NCBI GenBank assembly: GCA_017301995.1
Contig: JAFLEH010000021.1
Location: 62,001-126,000 of the forward strand
Origin: Verrucomicrobiota bacterium
GTDB taxonomy: Bacteria; Verrucomicrobiota; Verrucomicrobiia; Verrucomicrobiales; Akkermansiaceae
DNA: 64,000 nt
Reading direction: 5' to 3'
Shown: in pieces, positions 33,573 through 42,008 of the stretch
Layout: each line of letters begins with the position of its first letter
Numbering within the stretch: position 1 is the first letter of the stretch
Program-made: the position numbers and the translations under genes
The notes under the pieces: model-generated
Seen by the model: the letters and a program-made list of their open reading frames with translations, nothing else
Told to the model about the DNA's origin: nothing
Databases searched by the model: none

Positions 33573-35786
33573 ATGAAAACCTGTCTTTCCGCCGCGGTTG
33601 TGTCGTTGTTGGTTGGTTTCCCAGGGTGGCTCCGTGCCGACGAATCCCCTTCCCTGATGGTCCGCACGCGGCTGGAAACCATCGAGGTTTCCCGCGACCG
33701 CCTGGACCAACTGCTGTTCGGCAAGGACGCGCCCGCCGACGATGCCGCGCTGCGGGCGGCGGTGGGCAAACTCATGGCGGAAAAGCAGGCGTCGCTCGTC
33801 GCGGTCCAGACCCTAACCGCCAAAGACAATTGCCAAGCCACCGCCGAATCCATCCGGGAGTTTATCTATCCGACCGAGTGGGAGCCCGCCGAAATGCCCG
33901 AAAAAGTCGAGCCGAATCCGGGCGGGAAGCCAACGCCGCCGGCGGAGGATTTCTCCACCGGACCGTTTCCGTCGGCATGGGACACGCGCAATCTGGGCAA
34001 CTCGCTGGAGGTGGAAGCGCAAATCATTGGCATGGGATCGGGCATTAGTCTGCGGATGGTGAACGAATCCATCTTCCACGTCGGCGATGAGACATGGGTG
34101 GAGTGCAAGGACCCGCACGGAGCGTCGGATGTCAGGATGCCGCGCTTCGCCGTGCAACGGACATATACCTACGTCCGCCTCAGGCCTGGCGTTCCATGCC
34201 TCCTCTCCACCCTTTCCCCGAAACGACCCGATGGCATGCCGGACCTGTCCCGCAAGATGTTGGTGTTCGCGCGCTGCGACATCGTGGCACCGCCGGGATT
34301 CGAACTACCCGCGGATTCCGGAGAAGGTGAAGATGAGGATGAGAATTTCGACCCGTTTGCCGACGCTAGCCGCTCCAATGCCGATAACGGACCCAACGGA
34401 AACACACCCGTCCCCGATCCGTTTGCCGACAAACCCAAACCTTCCATCGCCGATGACGACAATAAGAAGGATGACCCCGATCCCCTGCCGGACGCACCCT
34501 ACCGCACCGAGGTGCAATACATCTCGGTCCCGCGCGAAACCTTCGCCGGAATGCTCCCGGACACCGCGCTTTCCAACCATGACAACGCGATCCATCAAAA
34601 GGCGGTGTCGCTGCTGAAATCCGGCGAGGCCACCCTCGACGAGGCGTTCGTGACGACAGCGAAAGTCGGCAAAAAAGCCACAGCCGAATCCATCCGGGAA
34701 ATCATCTACGCCACCGAATACGAACCGCCCGAACTTCCGAAAACCGTCAAACCCAAGCCCGGCGGGTCGCTCGATCCGACGAATCTCCCGGAGGTCGCCG
34801 CACCGCCAAACCCATCGGCTTGGGACACCCGGAACGTGGGCCCCACGCTGGAATGCGAATGCGCCGATCCCTCCGCGGACGGTCATGTGGATGTTAGGTT
34901 GGTTGTCGAAAGCGTCAGGCTGAGCGGCGAGACCATCTGGCGGGAATGGAAAAGCCCGATCTGCGACGTGCCGGTCAAAATGCCGCTGTTCTCCACCTTG
35001 CGGAACAACACCTCGGTGCGGACGAAATCGGGCAACTGGACCCTGGCGGCCGCCATGCCCTCGCTAAATACCGATGGATTCTCCGATCCCTCGCGCGTGG
35101 TGATGGTATTCGTCAGAACAACCCGACTCGTTGTTCCGGTGACGCCTCCCCCGGATGAAAACGCCGTCCTCAGCATGCGCGCCGAGTTCTTCGAGGTGCC
35201 GCTCGGTCTCTATCCGGATCTGGTTTCGTCCGCCGGCGTTGAATCCGACAACACCGCGCTCCGCAGCCGTCTTTTGGAAATGGTCGAATCCAACAAAGCC
35301 GCGCTCACCGACACCTTCGCATGTGTTTCCAAACCGGGCGAGAAGACCACCGCCGATTCGATCCAGGAGTTCATCTATCCGACCGAATGGGAACCCGCCG
35401 AACTTCCCATCGAGAGCGCGAACGGCTCGGCGGAAGATTGCATCCCGCCCACTCCGAGCGCGTGGGACACCCGCAATCTGGGAACGACGATGGAGATCGA
35501 GGGGGATTTCTACTCCGAAACCGGGATCATAAAAGCCGTGATCTTCCCCGAAAAGGTCACCCACACCGGCGACCGGGTGTTTTATGAATGGAAGGGAAAA
35601 GCCAAGGCAACCATCCGCATGCCCACCTTCAACACCCTGCGATCCAACGGACTTCTCATGCTGGCTCCCGGCAAGCCCCAGCTTGTCGCCGCCCTCACAC
35701 CATTCGACAAGGACGGAAACCCGGATCCCTCGCGGAAAATCCTGGTCATCGCCACCTGCACGCCGGAATTCCCCGCGAAAAAGTAA
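33573..35786 (+). CDS. exported protein with three secretin-derived repeats
   Basis: 737 residues with signal peptide MKTCLSAAVVSLLVGFPGWLRA. It is built from three ~200-residue repeats (about 20-245, 310-505, 515-735). Each has a helical start (RLETIEVSRDRLDQLL / SVPRETFAGMLPD / AEFFEVPLGLYPDL), then TAESIREFIYPTEWEP or a close variant, a Pro-rich loop, AWDTRNLGNSLEVE, and a last strand pair ending in a KMLVFARC-type segment. The TAESIREFxYPTE..P and DTRNxGxxLEVE motifs are those of the C-terminal secretin domain of verrucomicrobial type II-like secretins, but the barrel region with its pore lip is absent. An acidic Asp-rich linker separates repeats 1 and 2. Probably a periplasmic adaptor or surface protein; function unknown. 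Confidence 0.75.
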   Translation: MKTCLSAAVVSLLVGFPGWLRADESPSLMVRTRLETIEVSRDRLDQLLFGKDAPADDAALRAAVGKLMAEKQASLVAVQTLTAKDNCQATAESIREFIYPTEWEPAEMPEKVEPNPGGKPTPPAEDFSTGPFPSAWDTRNLGNSLEVEAQIIGMGSGISLRMVNESIFHVGDETWVECKDPHGASDVRMPRFAVQRTYTYVRLRPGVPCLLSTLSPKRPDGMPDLSRKMLVFARCDIVAPPGFELPADSGEGEDEDENFDPFADASRSNADNGPNGNTPVPDPFADKPKPSIADDDNKKDDPDPLPDAPYRTEVQYISVPRETFAGMLPDTALSNHDNAIHQKAVSLLKSGEATLDEAFVTTAKVGKKATAESIREIIYATEYEPPELPKTVKPKPGGSLDPTNLPEVAAPPNPSAWDTRNVGPTLECECADPSADGHVDVRLVVESVRLSGETIWREWKSPICDVPVKMPLFSTLRNNTSVRTKSGNWTLAAAMPSLNTDGFSDPSRVVMVFVRTTRLVVPVTPPPDENAVLSMRAEFFEVPLGLYPDLVSSAGVESDNTALRSRLLEMVESNKAALTDTFACVSKPGEKTTADSIQEFIYPTEWEPAELPIESANGSAEDCIPPTPSAWDTRNLGTTMEIEGDFYSETGIIKAVIFPEKVTHTGDRVFYEWKGKAKATIRMPTFNTLRSNGLLMLAPGKPQLVAALTPFDKDGNPDPSRKILVIATCTPEFPAKK

Positions 35787-35808
35787 GCCCCTACTCTATC
35801 AAACCGCC

Positions 35809-36480
35809 ATGCGCCCGTTACTCGTCTGCCTGTTGCTCGCCGCCCATGCGTTCGCCGCGCCAAAGAACATCCGCGTCACCGTCCGCCTGATCGAAGTGGA
35901 GCCCGCCGATCTCACCCGCCTGATGGACCGCCACCCCGGATCGTCCGCGGACCTTTTCGCCGCCACGCTCGACCTGATCTCGCAAGGCAAGGCGAAGTCG
36001 ATCGACACGGTTTCCCAAACGGTTTCCAATGCCCAAAAAGCCACCGCGGAGTCGATTCTGGAGCGGATCTATCCGACCGAGTATGAACCTCCGGAATTGG
36101 GATCTCCTCCCCAACCGGTGCCAGCCGTTTCGAGCCAGATCACCCCGCTCAACGTTCCGGCGGCTTGGGACACCCGCAATATGGGCAGCAGCTTCGAGAT
36201 CGAGCCGTCGTTTGATCGAGATGCCGGGCTGATCAACATCCGGTTCGTGCCCGAGTGGGTGGATGAAACGGAACCGACCGTCTGGAGGGAGCGCTCCTTC
36301 CGGTGGGGAAAATTCGTCGAACGCATGCCGACCTTCACCACACTCCGGACGATCTGCACCGTTTCGCTCGTCCCCGGAAAGCCGATGCTTGTCGGCGTCC
36401 TCACCCCGCAGCCCGAACCCAAGCCCCCCGCCCTTCCGCGCAAGCTCCTGCTTTTCATCCGCGCGGATGCCGCAGGGTGA
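35809..36480 (+). CDS. exported single-repeat secretin-derived protein
   Basis: 223 residues, signal peptide MRPLLVCLLLAAHAFAAP. One copy of the same domain found three times in the preceding gene: VRLIEVEPADLTRLMD, KATAESILERIYPTEYEPPEL, AWDTRNMGSSFEIEPSF, RMPTFTTLRTICTVSLVPGK and a terminal strand PRKLLLFIRAD. It lies 22 bp after the three-repeat gene, so they form an operon, and was probably produced by tandem duplication. The lone domain suggests it may assemble as a homo-oligomer, or with its larger neighbour, but no partner is visible here. Confidence 0.75.
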   Translation: MRPLLVCLLLAAHAFAAPKNIRVTVRLIEVEPADLTRLMDRHPGSSADLFAATLDLISQGKAKSIDTVSQTVSNAQKATAESILERIYPTEYEPPELGSPPQPVPAVSSQITPLNVPAAWDTRNMGSSFEIEPSFDRDAGLINIRFVPEWVDETEPTVWRERSFRWGKFVERMPTFTTLRTICTVSLVPGKPMLVGVLTPQPEPKPPALPRKLLLFIRADAAG

Positions 36481-36540
36481 GAGACCCTGCCGGAAGGGCG
36501 CACCCGGAAACACGGGAGGACGCGTGTGCCCGCCTTCATC

Positions 36541-36780
36541 CTGAACCCGAAATCCGAAGTTCATGGTTGTTTGGAAGCCCGGGTTACCACTGAAATACTG
36601 ATGGAACAGAGGAAACAGAAGATTTCTACGGATTGTGAGCCAACACTTGAAAGTGAGATCAGGATTTGGCTTGGACGACCCACACCGACTTTTCAATCGC
36701 CAGTGAATTCAGTCCCAATCAGTGCATTCAGTGGCAAACAGCCTCCGCTAGCCACCTTGAACTTCGGATTTCGGGCTGAA
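36541..36780. mobile_element. MITE-like element, copy 2
   Basis: 230-bp element (36546-36775) with perfect 18-bp terminal inverted repeats, CCCGAAATCCGAAGTTCA and TGAACTTCGGATTTCGGG, flanked by the 5-bp direct repeat CTGAA (36541-36545, 36776-36780). The interior has CACTGA and TCAGTG words as in copy 1. It lies in the 410-bp gap before comEC. The rest of that gap (36781-36890) holds another inverted pair, CGAATGGAC..GTCCATTCG. Confidence 0.75.
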
Positions 36781-36890
36781 TGGGAAGATGGAACCACGAA
36801 TGGACTCCCATTGACGCGAATTTCAATTCCATATTCGTGTCCATTTGCGTCCATTCGCGGTTTGTTGATTCATCCACCCATTTTCACCAC

Positions 36891-39143
36891 TCACCGCCCC
36901 GCCGGTTTTCCCAGAAGCACCTTGGAACGATCCGCGAAGCCCTGGATTTCCAGGCCTTCCTTGGTGGGCCGAAGGGTGACGCCGCCGGTTGCGGCCTGGT
37001 CGAAAACGGCGATTCCGAGGCTGCGCCAGTAGGCCGTTTGGGCGGGGTCGAGGCGCTCCTCCGGGGGGAACGGTTCGTTGGAGGCGATGATGACCGACGG
37101 CCCGACCCTACTAACGAACCCATCTCCCAGCGATCGGTCGCGGTCGTGGCGGCCGGCTACGATCACGTCGGCGGATAGATCGCGCCCGGAGTCCATGAGC
37201 GCCTTTTCCGTTAGGGTGCCGGCATCGCTCATGAACAGGATGCGCCAGCCGCGCCAATGAAGCCGATAGACGGCCACCCGATCGTCGGCAAGGCGGGTAA
37301 AACGGGTTTGGTCCGGAGCGAGGAGGACTTCCAGGGTGGCGTCGTCGGACAGCGGGACGGTTTGCGTGTTTGAAGCCTGATGGATCCGGATGCCTTTGGC
37401 GGGGGCTTCGCGGCACCATTTTTGATAGGTCTTGCTGAGGGAGCGCTCCACCGGGAGGAGCGCCTGGCGGATAGGGAATGCTTTCCACACTTGCGAGGCG
37501 CCGCCGAGGTGGAGGCCGTCCGGATGGGTCAGGACCACGGAGTCCGGAGTGATGCCCAGCTTGCGCAGGGACGGCGCAACCCGGCTTTTGAACGAAAACT
37601 TGTCGCCGCAATCCATCAGGACCGCCGACCCGTCGCCGGGCGCGAAGGCGGCCGCGCCGGCGCCGTAATCGAGGTCGTAAACGATCAGCATCGGTTCCCG
37701 GTGGTGCCGGAGGTTGAAACTGGCGCCCGGCAACGATGCGCAGCATGCCGCCACGCCATTGCAGCCGCTGGCCACCCACGCGTTTCCGCGGTTGACGCAT
37801 GCGGCGGCGGAAGGCGAAAACGGATGGATGGCGGCGGCCAGCAACGCCGCGCCCAGCAGCACAAACACCAGCGGCGCGAGCAGGAGGGTGGCCAACACCG
37901 AGATTGGCGTGAGCAGCCCGAAATGCCATACGGTTAGAGGGGTGGAACCGGCGAAGGCCGCCATCGATGCGGCGAGCCCCCGCGCCAGCCATCGCCGCGC
38001 TTCGAGCTGCCGGACCTGCCACGGCGTCATGAGGTCCCGCGGCAGAAACGGATCGGGCGCCTCAATCCATGCGAACCAGCGGTGGAACCAGCGGGTGCCG
38101 ATGGCGATGGCGGCCACCACGCCGTAGGAAAGTTGGACGCCGGGCTGGAACAGCAGGTTTCCATCCCACAGCATGGCGGCCAGAAGCACCCCACCCAGCG
38201 AACTGAGCAGGTCCGGCCTGCGCCTCCACACGAACGCCCCCATGAACACCCCGGCCATCCACGCCGAGCGCACCGCCGGCGGGCTGTTTCCGGTGATCCA
38301 AGTGTAGCCGAAAACCAGCACCAGCAGCACGGCCACCGCCGGCCTCCGGGAGACACCCATCCGCCGCAGCGCGAGCCAGCCGATGCTGGCCACCATCGCC
38401 ACATGCATGCCGCTGACCGAGAAAATGTGCAGGGTACCGCTGTTGCGGAACGAGGCCACCAATTCGTCCCCGTCCTGCGGGTATTCGCCGATCACCACCG
38501 CCCGGATCGTTTTGGCGGTTTCCGAATCCGGATCAAGGCCGGAGGTGACCCCGGTGCGGAAACCATGCCGGACACGGGCACTCCACGCCGCCCATCCGTC
38601 GGCCTTCACCTCCGCTCCAGAGCCGATCGCCTCGAAAACAGCGGCGATTCCCTGTCGGCGCAGATGGTTTCCCTGATCGAACTCACCGGGATTCCGCGGC
38701 TCGGGCAAGGGCCGGAACCAGCCCTTGCCACGCACTCTGGCGCCTGCCACCGGCACTTCGCCGTGCCCCTGCCACCACACCGACGCTCCCGCGCCAGGTC
38801 CGGCATCGAGTTTCACCCGGACCCGCCAGGAATGGTCGTCGCCCTCGGCATCGCGCGCGGCGACTCCTGTGGCCACGGTTTCTCCCAACGCCCGCAGGTC
38901 GTTTCCCGACCGTTCCCTATCAACCTCCCGCCAGTGGAAACTCCCGACCGCGATCACCCCGCAGCAGCACCAGGCCACCGCGCGGAGCCGTTTCCCACGC
39001 CCCCACGACACCGCGGATACTAACAAAACAGCGGCCGACGCGGCCAGCCACGACCGATCCGCCAGCGCCACCGATCCGGCCGCCAGCAGCGCGGCGACAA
39101 ACAGCGGATGCCGTTCCGGAAATGCCGCTAACCGACGGAGCAT
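36891..39143 (-). CDS. comEC: ComEC/Rec2 DNA-uptake channel
   Basis: 750 residues. An N-terminal ~90-residue membrane part is followed by an OB-like DUF4131 domain. The Competence domain has its signature GTLHIFSVSGMHVAMVASIG, then TWITGNSPPAVRSAWMAG and several membrane spans. The C-terminal metallo-beta-lactamase-like domain starts AAAFAPGDGSAVLMDCG. ComEC carries single-stranded DNA across the inner membrane during natural transformation. The metal-binding motif reads LTHPDGLHLGG where SHxDxDHxGG is usual: one Asp is replaced by Leu, so nuclease activity may be altered. The upstream gene ends 4 bp before it, implying one transcript. Confidence 0.92.
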   Translation of the reverse strand: MLRRLAAFPERHPLFVAALLAAGSVALADRSWLAASAAVLLVSAVSWGRGKRLRAVAWCCCGVIAVGSFHWREVDRERSGNDLRALGETVATGVAARDAEGDDHSWRVRVKLDAGPGAGASVWWQGHGEVPVAGARVRGKGWFRPLPEPRNPGEFDQGNHLRRQGIAAVFEAIGSGAEVKADGWAAWSARVRHGFRTGVTSGLDPDSETAKTIRAVVIGEYPQDGDELVASFRNSGTLHIFSVSGMHVAMVASIGWLALRRMGVSRRPAVAVLLVLVFGYTWITGNSPPAVRSAWMAGVFMGAFVWRRRPDLLSSLGGVLLAAMLWDGNLLFQPGVQLSYGVVAAIAIGTRWFHRWFAWIEAPDPFLPRDLMTPWQVRQLEARRWLARGLAASMAAFAGSTPLTVWHFGLLTPISVLATLLLAPLVFVLLGAALLAAAIHPFSPSAAACVNRGNAWVASGCNGVAACCASLPGASFNLRHHREPMLIVYDLDYGAGAAAFAPGDGSAVLMDCGDKFSFKSRVAPSLRKLGITPDSVVLTHPDGLHLGGASQVWKAFPIRQALLPVERSLSKTYQKWCREAPAKGIRIHQASNTQTVPLSDDATLEVLLAPDQTRFTRLADDRVAVYRLHWRGWRILFMSDAGTLTEKALMDSGRDLSADVIVAGRHDRDRSLGDGFVSRVGPSVIIASNEPFPPEERLDPAQTAYWRSLGIAVFDQAATGGVTLRPTKEGLEIQGFADRSKVLLGKPAGR

Positions 39144-39147
39144 GGCA

Positions 39148-39855
39148 TCACATCAGCCCCCACTCGTGGAGTTTGTGCCGCGCGTTGGCCGAATGGCGGG
39201 TTTCGGGGAATTCCTCCATCACCTGGGCCATGATCGCCGCGGCCGTGGTGCGGTCCTCGCGGTCTTCGTCGTAAAGTTCCGCCAACCGGAATAGCAGATA
39301 GGCGGCGTCGTTCATCTGCCATTCCTGGCCCTCCAGCGCGCCGCGCAGGGTGGCGATCGCCGCGTCCGGATCCTTGAACTGGACCCGCTGGATCTTCGAA
39401 ATTTCCACCCATGGCAGGCGGTTGAGCGGATCGGACTTGGCGGCCTCCTTGAAAGCGGAGATCGCGCCCTCATAGTCGCCCTGGGCGAGCAGCGAGTGGG
39501 CGTCATGCATCGGATCGCGCTGCACCATTTCACCGCTGTCGTAAATCGCGTGGGTGAACTTGTGGGCCATGGCAGGAAGCACGAAAACCACAAACAGCAC
39601 GCCCACAAGGCCCGCGGAAAGCATGGTGACGAGGATGCCGCTGAAGGTCCGGTCCCCGGCCAGCCTTTCGCGCTCCCCCTTCAGACTTTCGATGCGGTCC
39701 TCGATGTCGTAGTCCACATCCTCGCTCTCGGACATCTTGCGCTGTTCCTCGGCGATCTCCCTTTCCTTCGCGGTCACCTTGTTCTCCGCAGCCTGATAGA
39801 AAAACCAGCTACCGAGAATCAATGCGGCGAGGAGCAGAGTGACGAGCCATTTCAT
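39148..39855 (-). CDS. membrane protein with coiled coil and TPR-like repeats
   Basis: 235 residues. Span 1 (~3-20, WLVTLLLAALILGSWFFY) is followed by a coiled coil (NKVTAKEREIAEEQRKMSES, then RIESLKGERERL), span 2 (~74-95, ILVTMLSAGLVGVLFVVFVL), and a helical domain with TPR-type spacing (AHSLLAQGDYEGAISAFKEA, PWVEISKIQRVQFKDPDAAI, AYLLFRLAELYDEDREDRTT). The role is likely as a scaffold. Its position directly before comEC in the same transcript is suggestive of a link to envelope or DNA uptake, but the pairing is not a known one. Confidence 0.7.
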   Translation of the reverse strand: MKWLVTLLLAALILGSWFFYQAAENKVTAKEREIAEEQRKMSESEDVDYDIEDRIESLKGERERLAGDRTFSGILVTMLSAGLVGVLFVVFVLPAMAHKFTHAIYDSGEMVQRDPMHDAHSLLAQGDYEGAISAFKEAAKSDPLNRLPWVEISKIQRVQFKDPDAAIATLRGALEGQEWQMNDAAYLLFRLAELYDEDREDRTTAAAIMAQVMEEFPETRHSANARHKLHEWGLM

Positions 39856-39912
39856 GGTGGGGCGAGTGTGGATGGAGGAATCGGCGATGGAAAGGAAAAA
39901 AGCGGCGGCGGA

Positions 39913-40281
39913 TCAGGCGGGCCGCGCGTTGCGGCCCTCGTCGATCAGTTTCCAGAAGTGCTTCGACTGCGCCAGCGCCTCGTCCTCGGCCACCGGCATG
40001 TTCGAGCGGAACAGGAAATCGGAAAACGTTCCCTTGTGAAGGAGCCGGTGGACCACCACCGTGCCGTCCTTCACCTCGAAGTAAAACCGATAGTCCTTGG
40101 CCCGGAAACGGTAGAGGACCTTGTCGTCGCGCCCGATCTTCCCGAAGCGGTCGCCGTCGAGGTTCTCAAGGTCCGTTTCCGACACCTTGAAGGAGTCCAA
40201 CAACTCCAATTGCTCGAGAATTCCCAACCGGGAAATCTCCGCCGCGCTGATCTCGTTGAATACGATCTGGAACACGGCCAC
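39913..40281 (-). CDS. RelE-like fold protein
   Basis: 122 residues with a GTG start (40281). The core KIGRDDKVLYRFRAKDYRFY followed by FEVKDGTVVVHRLLHKGTFSDF has the strand order of RelE/ParE-superfamily toxins (R-x-K/R-D-Y-R-F-Y strand, then VVVHRL), but no antitoxin gene lies beside it. Several Planctomycetes-Verrucomicrobia genomes carry such solitary proteins. It may be a chromosomal, non-toxic relative or a TA half that has lost its partner. The catalytic residues cannot be judged by eye. Confidence 0.6.
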   Translation of the reverse strand: MAVFQIVFNEISAAEISRLGILEQLELLDSFKVSETDLENLDGDRFGKIGRDDKVLYRFRAKDYRFYFEVKDGTVVVHRLLHKGTFSDFLFRSNMPVAEDEALAQSKHFWKLIDEGRNARPA

Positions 40282-40392
40282 ACCCTAAACCCCATCCCCC
40301 CCGCCCCGCAACGCGGAAATCGCAAAAACCGGATTTCCCTCAAGTCCTCCCACGTGAGCGCTGGCCGACCGACCCTCCCCACGGTGGATTTT

Positions 40393-40423
40393 TGCACGAG
40401 CATCCTGAGGGATCGAAAGCACT
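40393..40423 (+). repeat. dispersed repeat TGCACGAGCATCCTG..GGATCG, copy 2
   Basis: Plus-strand copy of 31834-31864 (two differences), placed 9 bases before the 22-bp array. Confidence 0.8.
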
Positions 40424-40432
40424 ATCACGGAA

Positions 40433-40608
40433 CCCCATGCAAGACCAACCCAGACCCCATGCAAGACCAACCCAGACCCCATGCAAGACCAACCCAAACC
40501 CCATGCAAGACCAACCCAAACCCCATGCAAGACCAACCCAAACCCCATGCAAGACCAACCCAAACCCCATGCAAGACCAACCCAAACCCCATGCATGACC
40601 AACCCAAA
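40433..40608. repeat. 22-bp tandem array (minisatellite)
   Basis: Eight units of period 22 with core CAAGACCAACCCAAACCCC and an ATG between units. Units 1-2 have CAGA where the rest have CAAA; the last unit has CATGAC. A further decayed unit follows (CCCCGTGCGTCCCC) and scattered GCGAGAC..CCAAACCCCATGC fragments continue to ~40715. The array opens long repetitive frames on both strands (GLGWSCMGFGLVL type), which are by-products. Confidence 0.92.
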
Positions 40609-41200
40609 CCCCGTGCGTCCCCTTCAAGGAGCGTGGGCGTCCCGCCCACCACCTATGCGAGACTGATCCAAACCCCATGCGAGCCGCCCCACCCCCCCTG
40701 CGAGACCGACCAAAATACCCCCAAAATTACCCCAAAACCACCCTCCAATCTCCGCGCTCCTGGCGTCTTGGCGGTGACCCCCTTCCCATTCATTTCATTT
40801 CCAATGTTTTGAAACAATTTCGCATATTTTGCGATTTGTTACTTCCCATCCGCCAACTATCTGGTAGAAAGACGGCAACGGTGGCTCGCGTCCGCCGTTG
40901 CCAACCCAGATACCCAAACGAACCCGATCCACCACCATGAAAGACCGCAACCGAGGAACTCCTGATTTCGAATTTCGAAGGAGTTCCGGTCCGCGCTTCG
41001 TTCCGTTCGACATTCGAAATTCAGCATTCGCCATTCCCTCGCTCGCCGCCTGGAAAAGCGCCTCCCACACCGTCAAGCCGGAGAAACGCCTCCAGCCGCC
41101 GGTGAAACCCACGCCGCCGGCCCCGTGAGTCTTGTGACAGCCACCGGGTTCCGCCACATCACGACTTGCAATCCGCCCCTGCCGTTCTTAGTTTCCCGCC

Positions 41201-41503
41201 ATGAGCATTGAAATCGAAACTATTTTGGAAATCGCCTTGCAGGAATTCGCCAAGGTGTTTGCCGACGCGTCCAATAACAAGGGCGTCTCGCCCGAAGTGG
41301 AGGAGGTGGAAGAACTGCCGTCCGGAAACTACTTGGTCACTTTGGGATATTGGAGCAGGGACTCGAAGCCGAGTTCCGCCTTGGATCTTGGAGCCGGGTT
41401 GTTCAATCCCTGGCGGAGAAAATACAAACGCGTTGAGATCGATCCCGAAAAGGGGAAAGCGGTTGCCATCAGGATGTATGAACCGGCGCTGGGCGTTTCA
41501 TGA
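41201..41503 (+). CDS. small protein, probable partner of the PIN-domain gene
   Basis: 100 residues. An acidic N-terminal helix (IEIETILEIALQEFAKVFAD) and a strand-rich rest (SGNYLVTLGYWSRDS, KYKRVEIDPEKGKAVAIRM). No family recognised. Its stop overlaps the start of the PIN gene by 4 bp, so the pair is co-translated. By analogy with two-gene PIN modules it could be the antitoxin, though no DNA-binding motif (ribbon-helix-helix, AbrB) is visible, and it may instead be a substrate adaptor. Confidence 0.65.
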   Translation: MSIEIETILEIALQEFAKVFADASNNKGVSPEVEEVEELPSGNYLVTLGYWSRDSKPSSALDLGAGLFNPWRRKYKRVEIDPEKGKAVAIRMYEPALGVS

Positions 41504-42003
41504 ACTCCAATATTGCCGAGTTGGTCACCCGATACCGGGGGCGGGGGGCGGTGGTTGACACCAACCTGTTTCTCGTTCTGCTTCTTGGCAATGTGGACCC
41601 GCGGTTGATCGGCAACACCGCCCGCACGGATGGTTATTCGGCGGCGGACTATGATCTGCTGCGCGAGGTCTTGGAGCAATTCGCCCGGATTGTCATCCTC
41701 CCTCAGATTCTCACGGAAGCGGGGAATCTGCTAAAACGGAACTGCCGGTATCCGAACACGCTTCTCGACCTGCATGACGAACTCGCGCGCATCATTCATT
41801 TCGCCCAAACGAAGGAATCAAGTGTCTCCGCCAAGCGGGCAACCCTGCATCCGGCATATCACGCCCTCGGCTATGCCGACGCGGCGATCCTTGCGGCCGC
41901 CAACGGCAGGTATTTGCTGCTCACGGCGGATGGCCCGTTGCAAAACATGGCTTGGTCTTCGGGCGTTGATGTGCTGCCGTTCGATTGGCTCAAGCATTCC
42001 TAA
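41500..42003 (+). CDS. PIN-domain-like ribonuclease
   Basis: 167 residues. The PIN pattern is visible: an N-terminal strand with Asp (GAVVDTNLFLVLL), a middle acidic helix start (ILPQILTEAGNLL), and the closing GYADAAILAAANGRYLLLTA with further Asp residues. PIN enzymes use the acidic cluster to bind metal and cleave RNA; many are VapC-type toxins. The protein is longer than VapC (~130) because of an insert (about 30-60, DPRLIGNTARTDGYSAADYD). Overlaps the upstream small gene by 4 bp and ends 5 bp before the next one. Confidence 0.75.
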   Translation: MNSNIAELVTRYRGRGAVVDTNLFLVLLLGNVDPRLIGNTARTDGYSAADYDLLREVLEQFARIVILPQILTEAGNLLKRNCRYPNTLLDLHDELARIIHFAQTKESSVSAKRATLHPAYHALGYADAAILAAANGRYLLLTADGPLQNMAWSSGVDVLPFDWLKHS

Positions 42004-42008
42004 CTAGC

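Larger units (their letters stand above)
40282..41200. other. 919-bp spacer with minisatellite, hairpins and a doubtful small ORF
   Basis: Contains, left to right: a dispersed repeat (40393), a 22-bp tandem array (40433-40608), degenerate array-like sequence to about 40700, a TTGGCGGTGA-type repeat (40757-40779), an A/T-rich inverted repeat around TCGCA-TATTT-TGCGA (40813-40840) and a hairpin GGCAACGG..CCGTTGCC (~40875-40902). A 63-codon frame (40937-41128) starts MKDRNRG and ends in a Pro-rich tail; its middle reads IRNSAFAIP, typical of a translated dispersed repeat, so it is not called as a gene. Confidence 0.55.

Noticed and set aside
37380..39023. Two long plus-strand frames antisense to comEC
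   Set aside because: His/Arg/Pro-rich shadow translation; comEC motifs are intact on the minus strand.
40433..40608. CRISPR array or repeat-protein gene
   Set aside because: 22-bp head-to-tail units without spacers; the open frames cycle through the same 22 residues and have no start signal.
40937..41128. 63-codon gene MKDRNRG..
   Set aside because: Its central third is translated dispersed-repeat sequence and no ribosome site is evident; left as part of the spacer.
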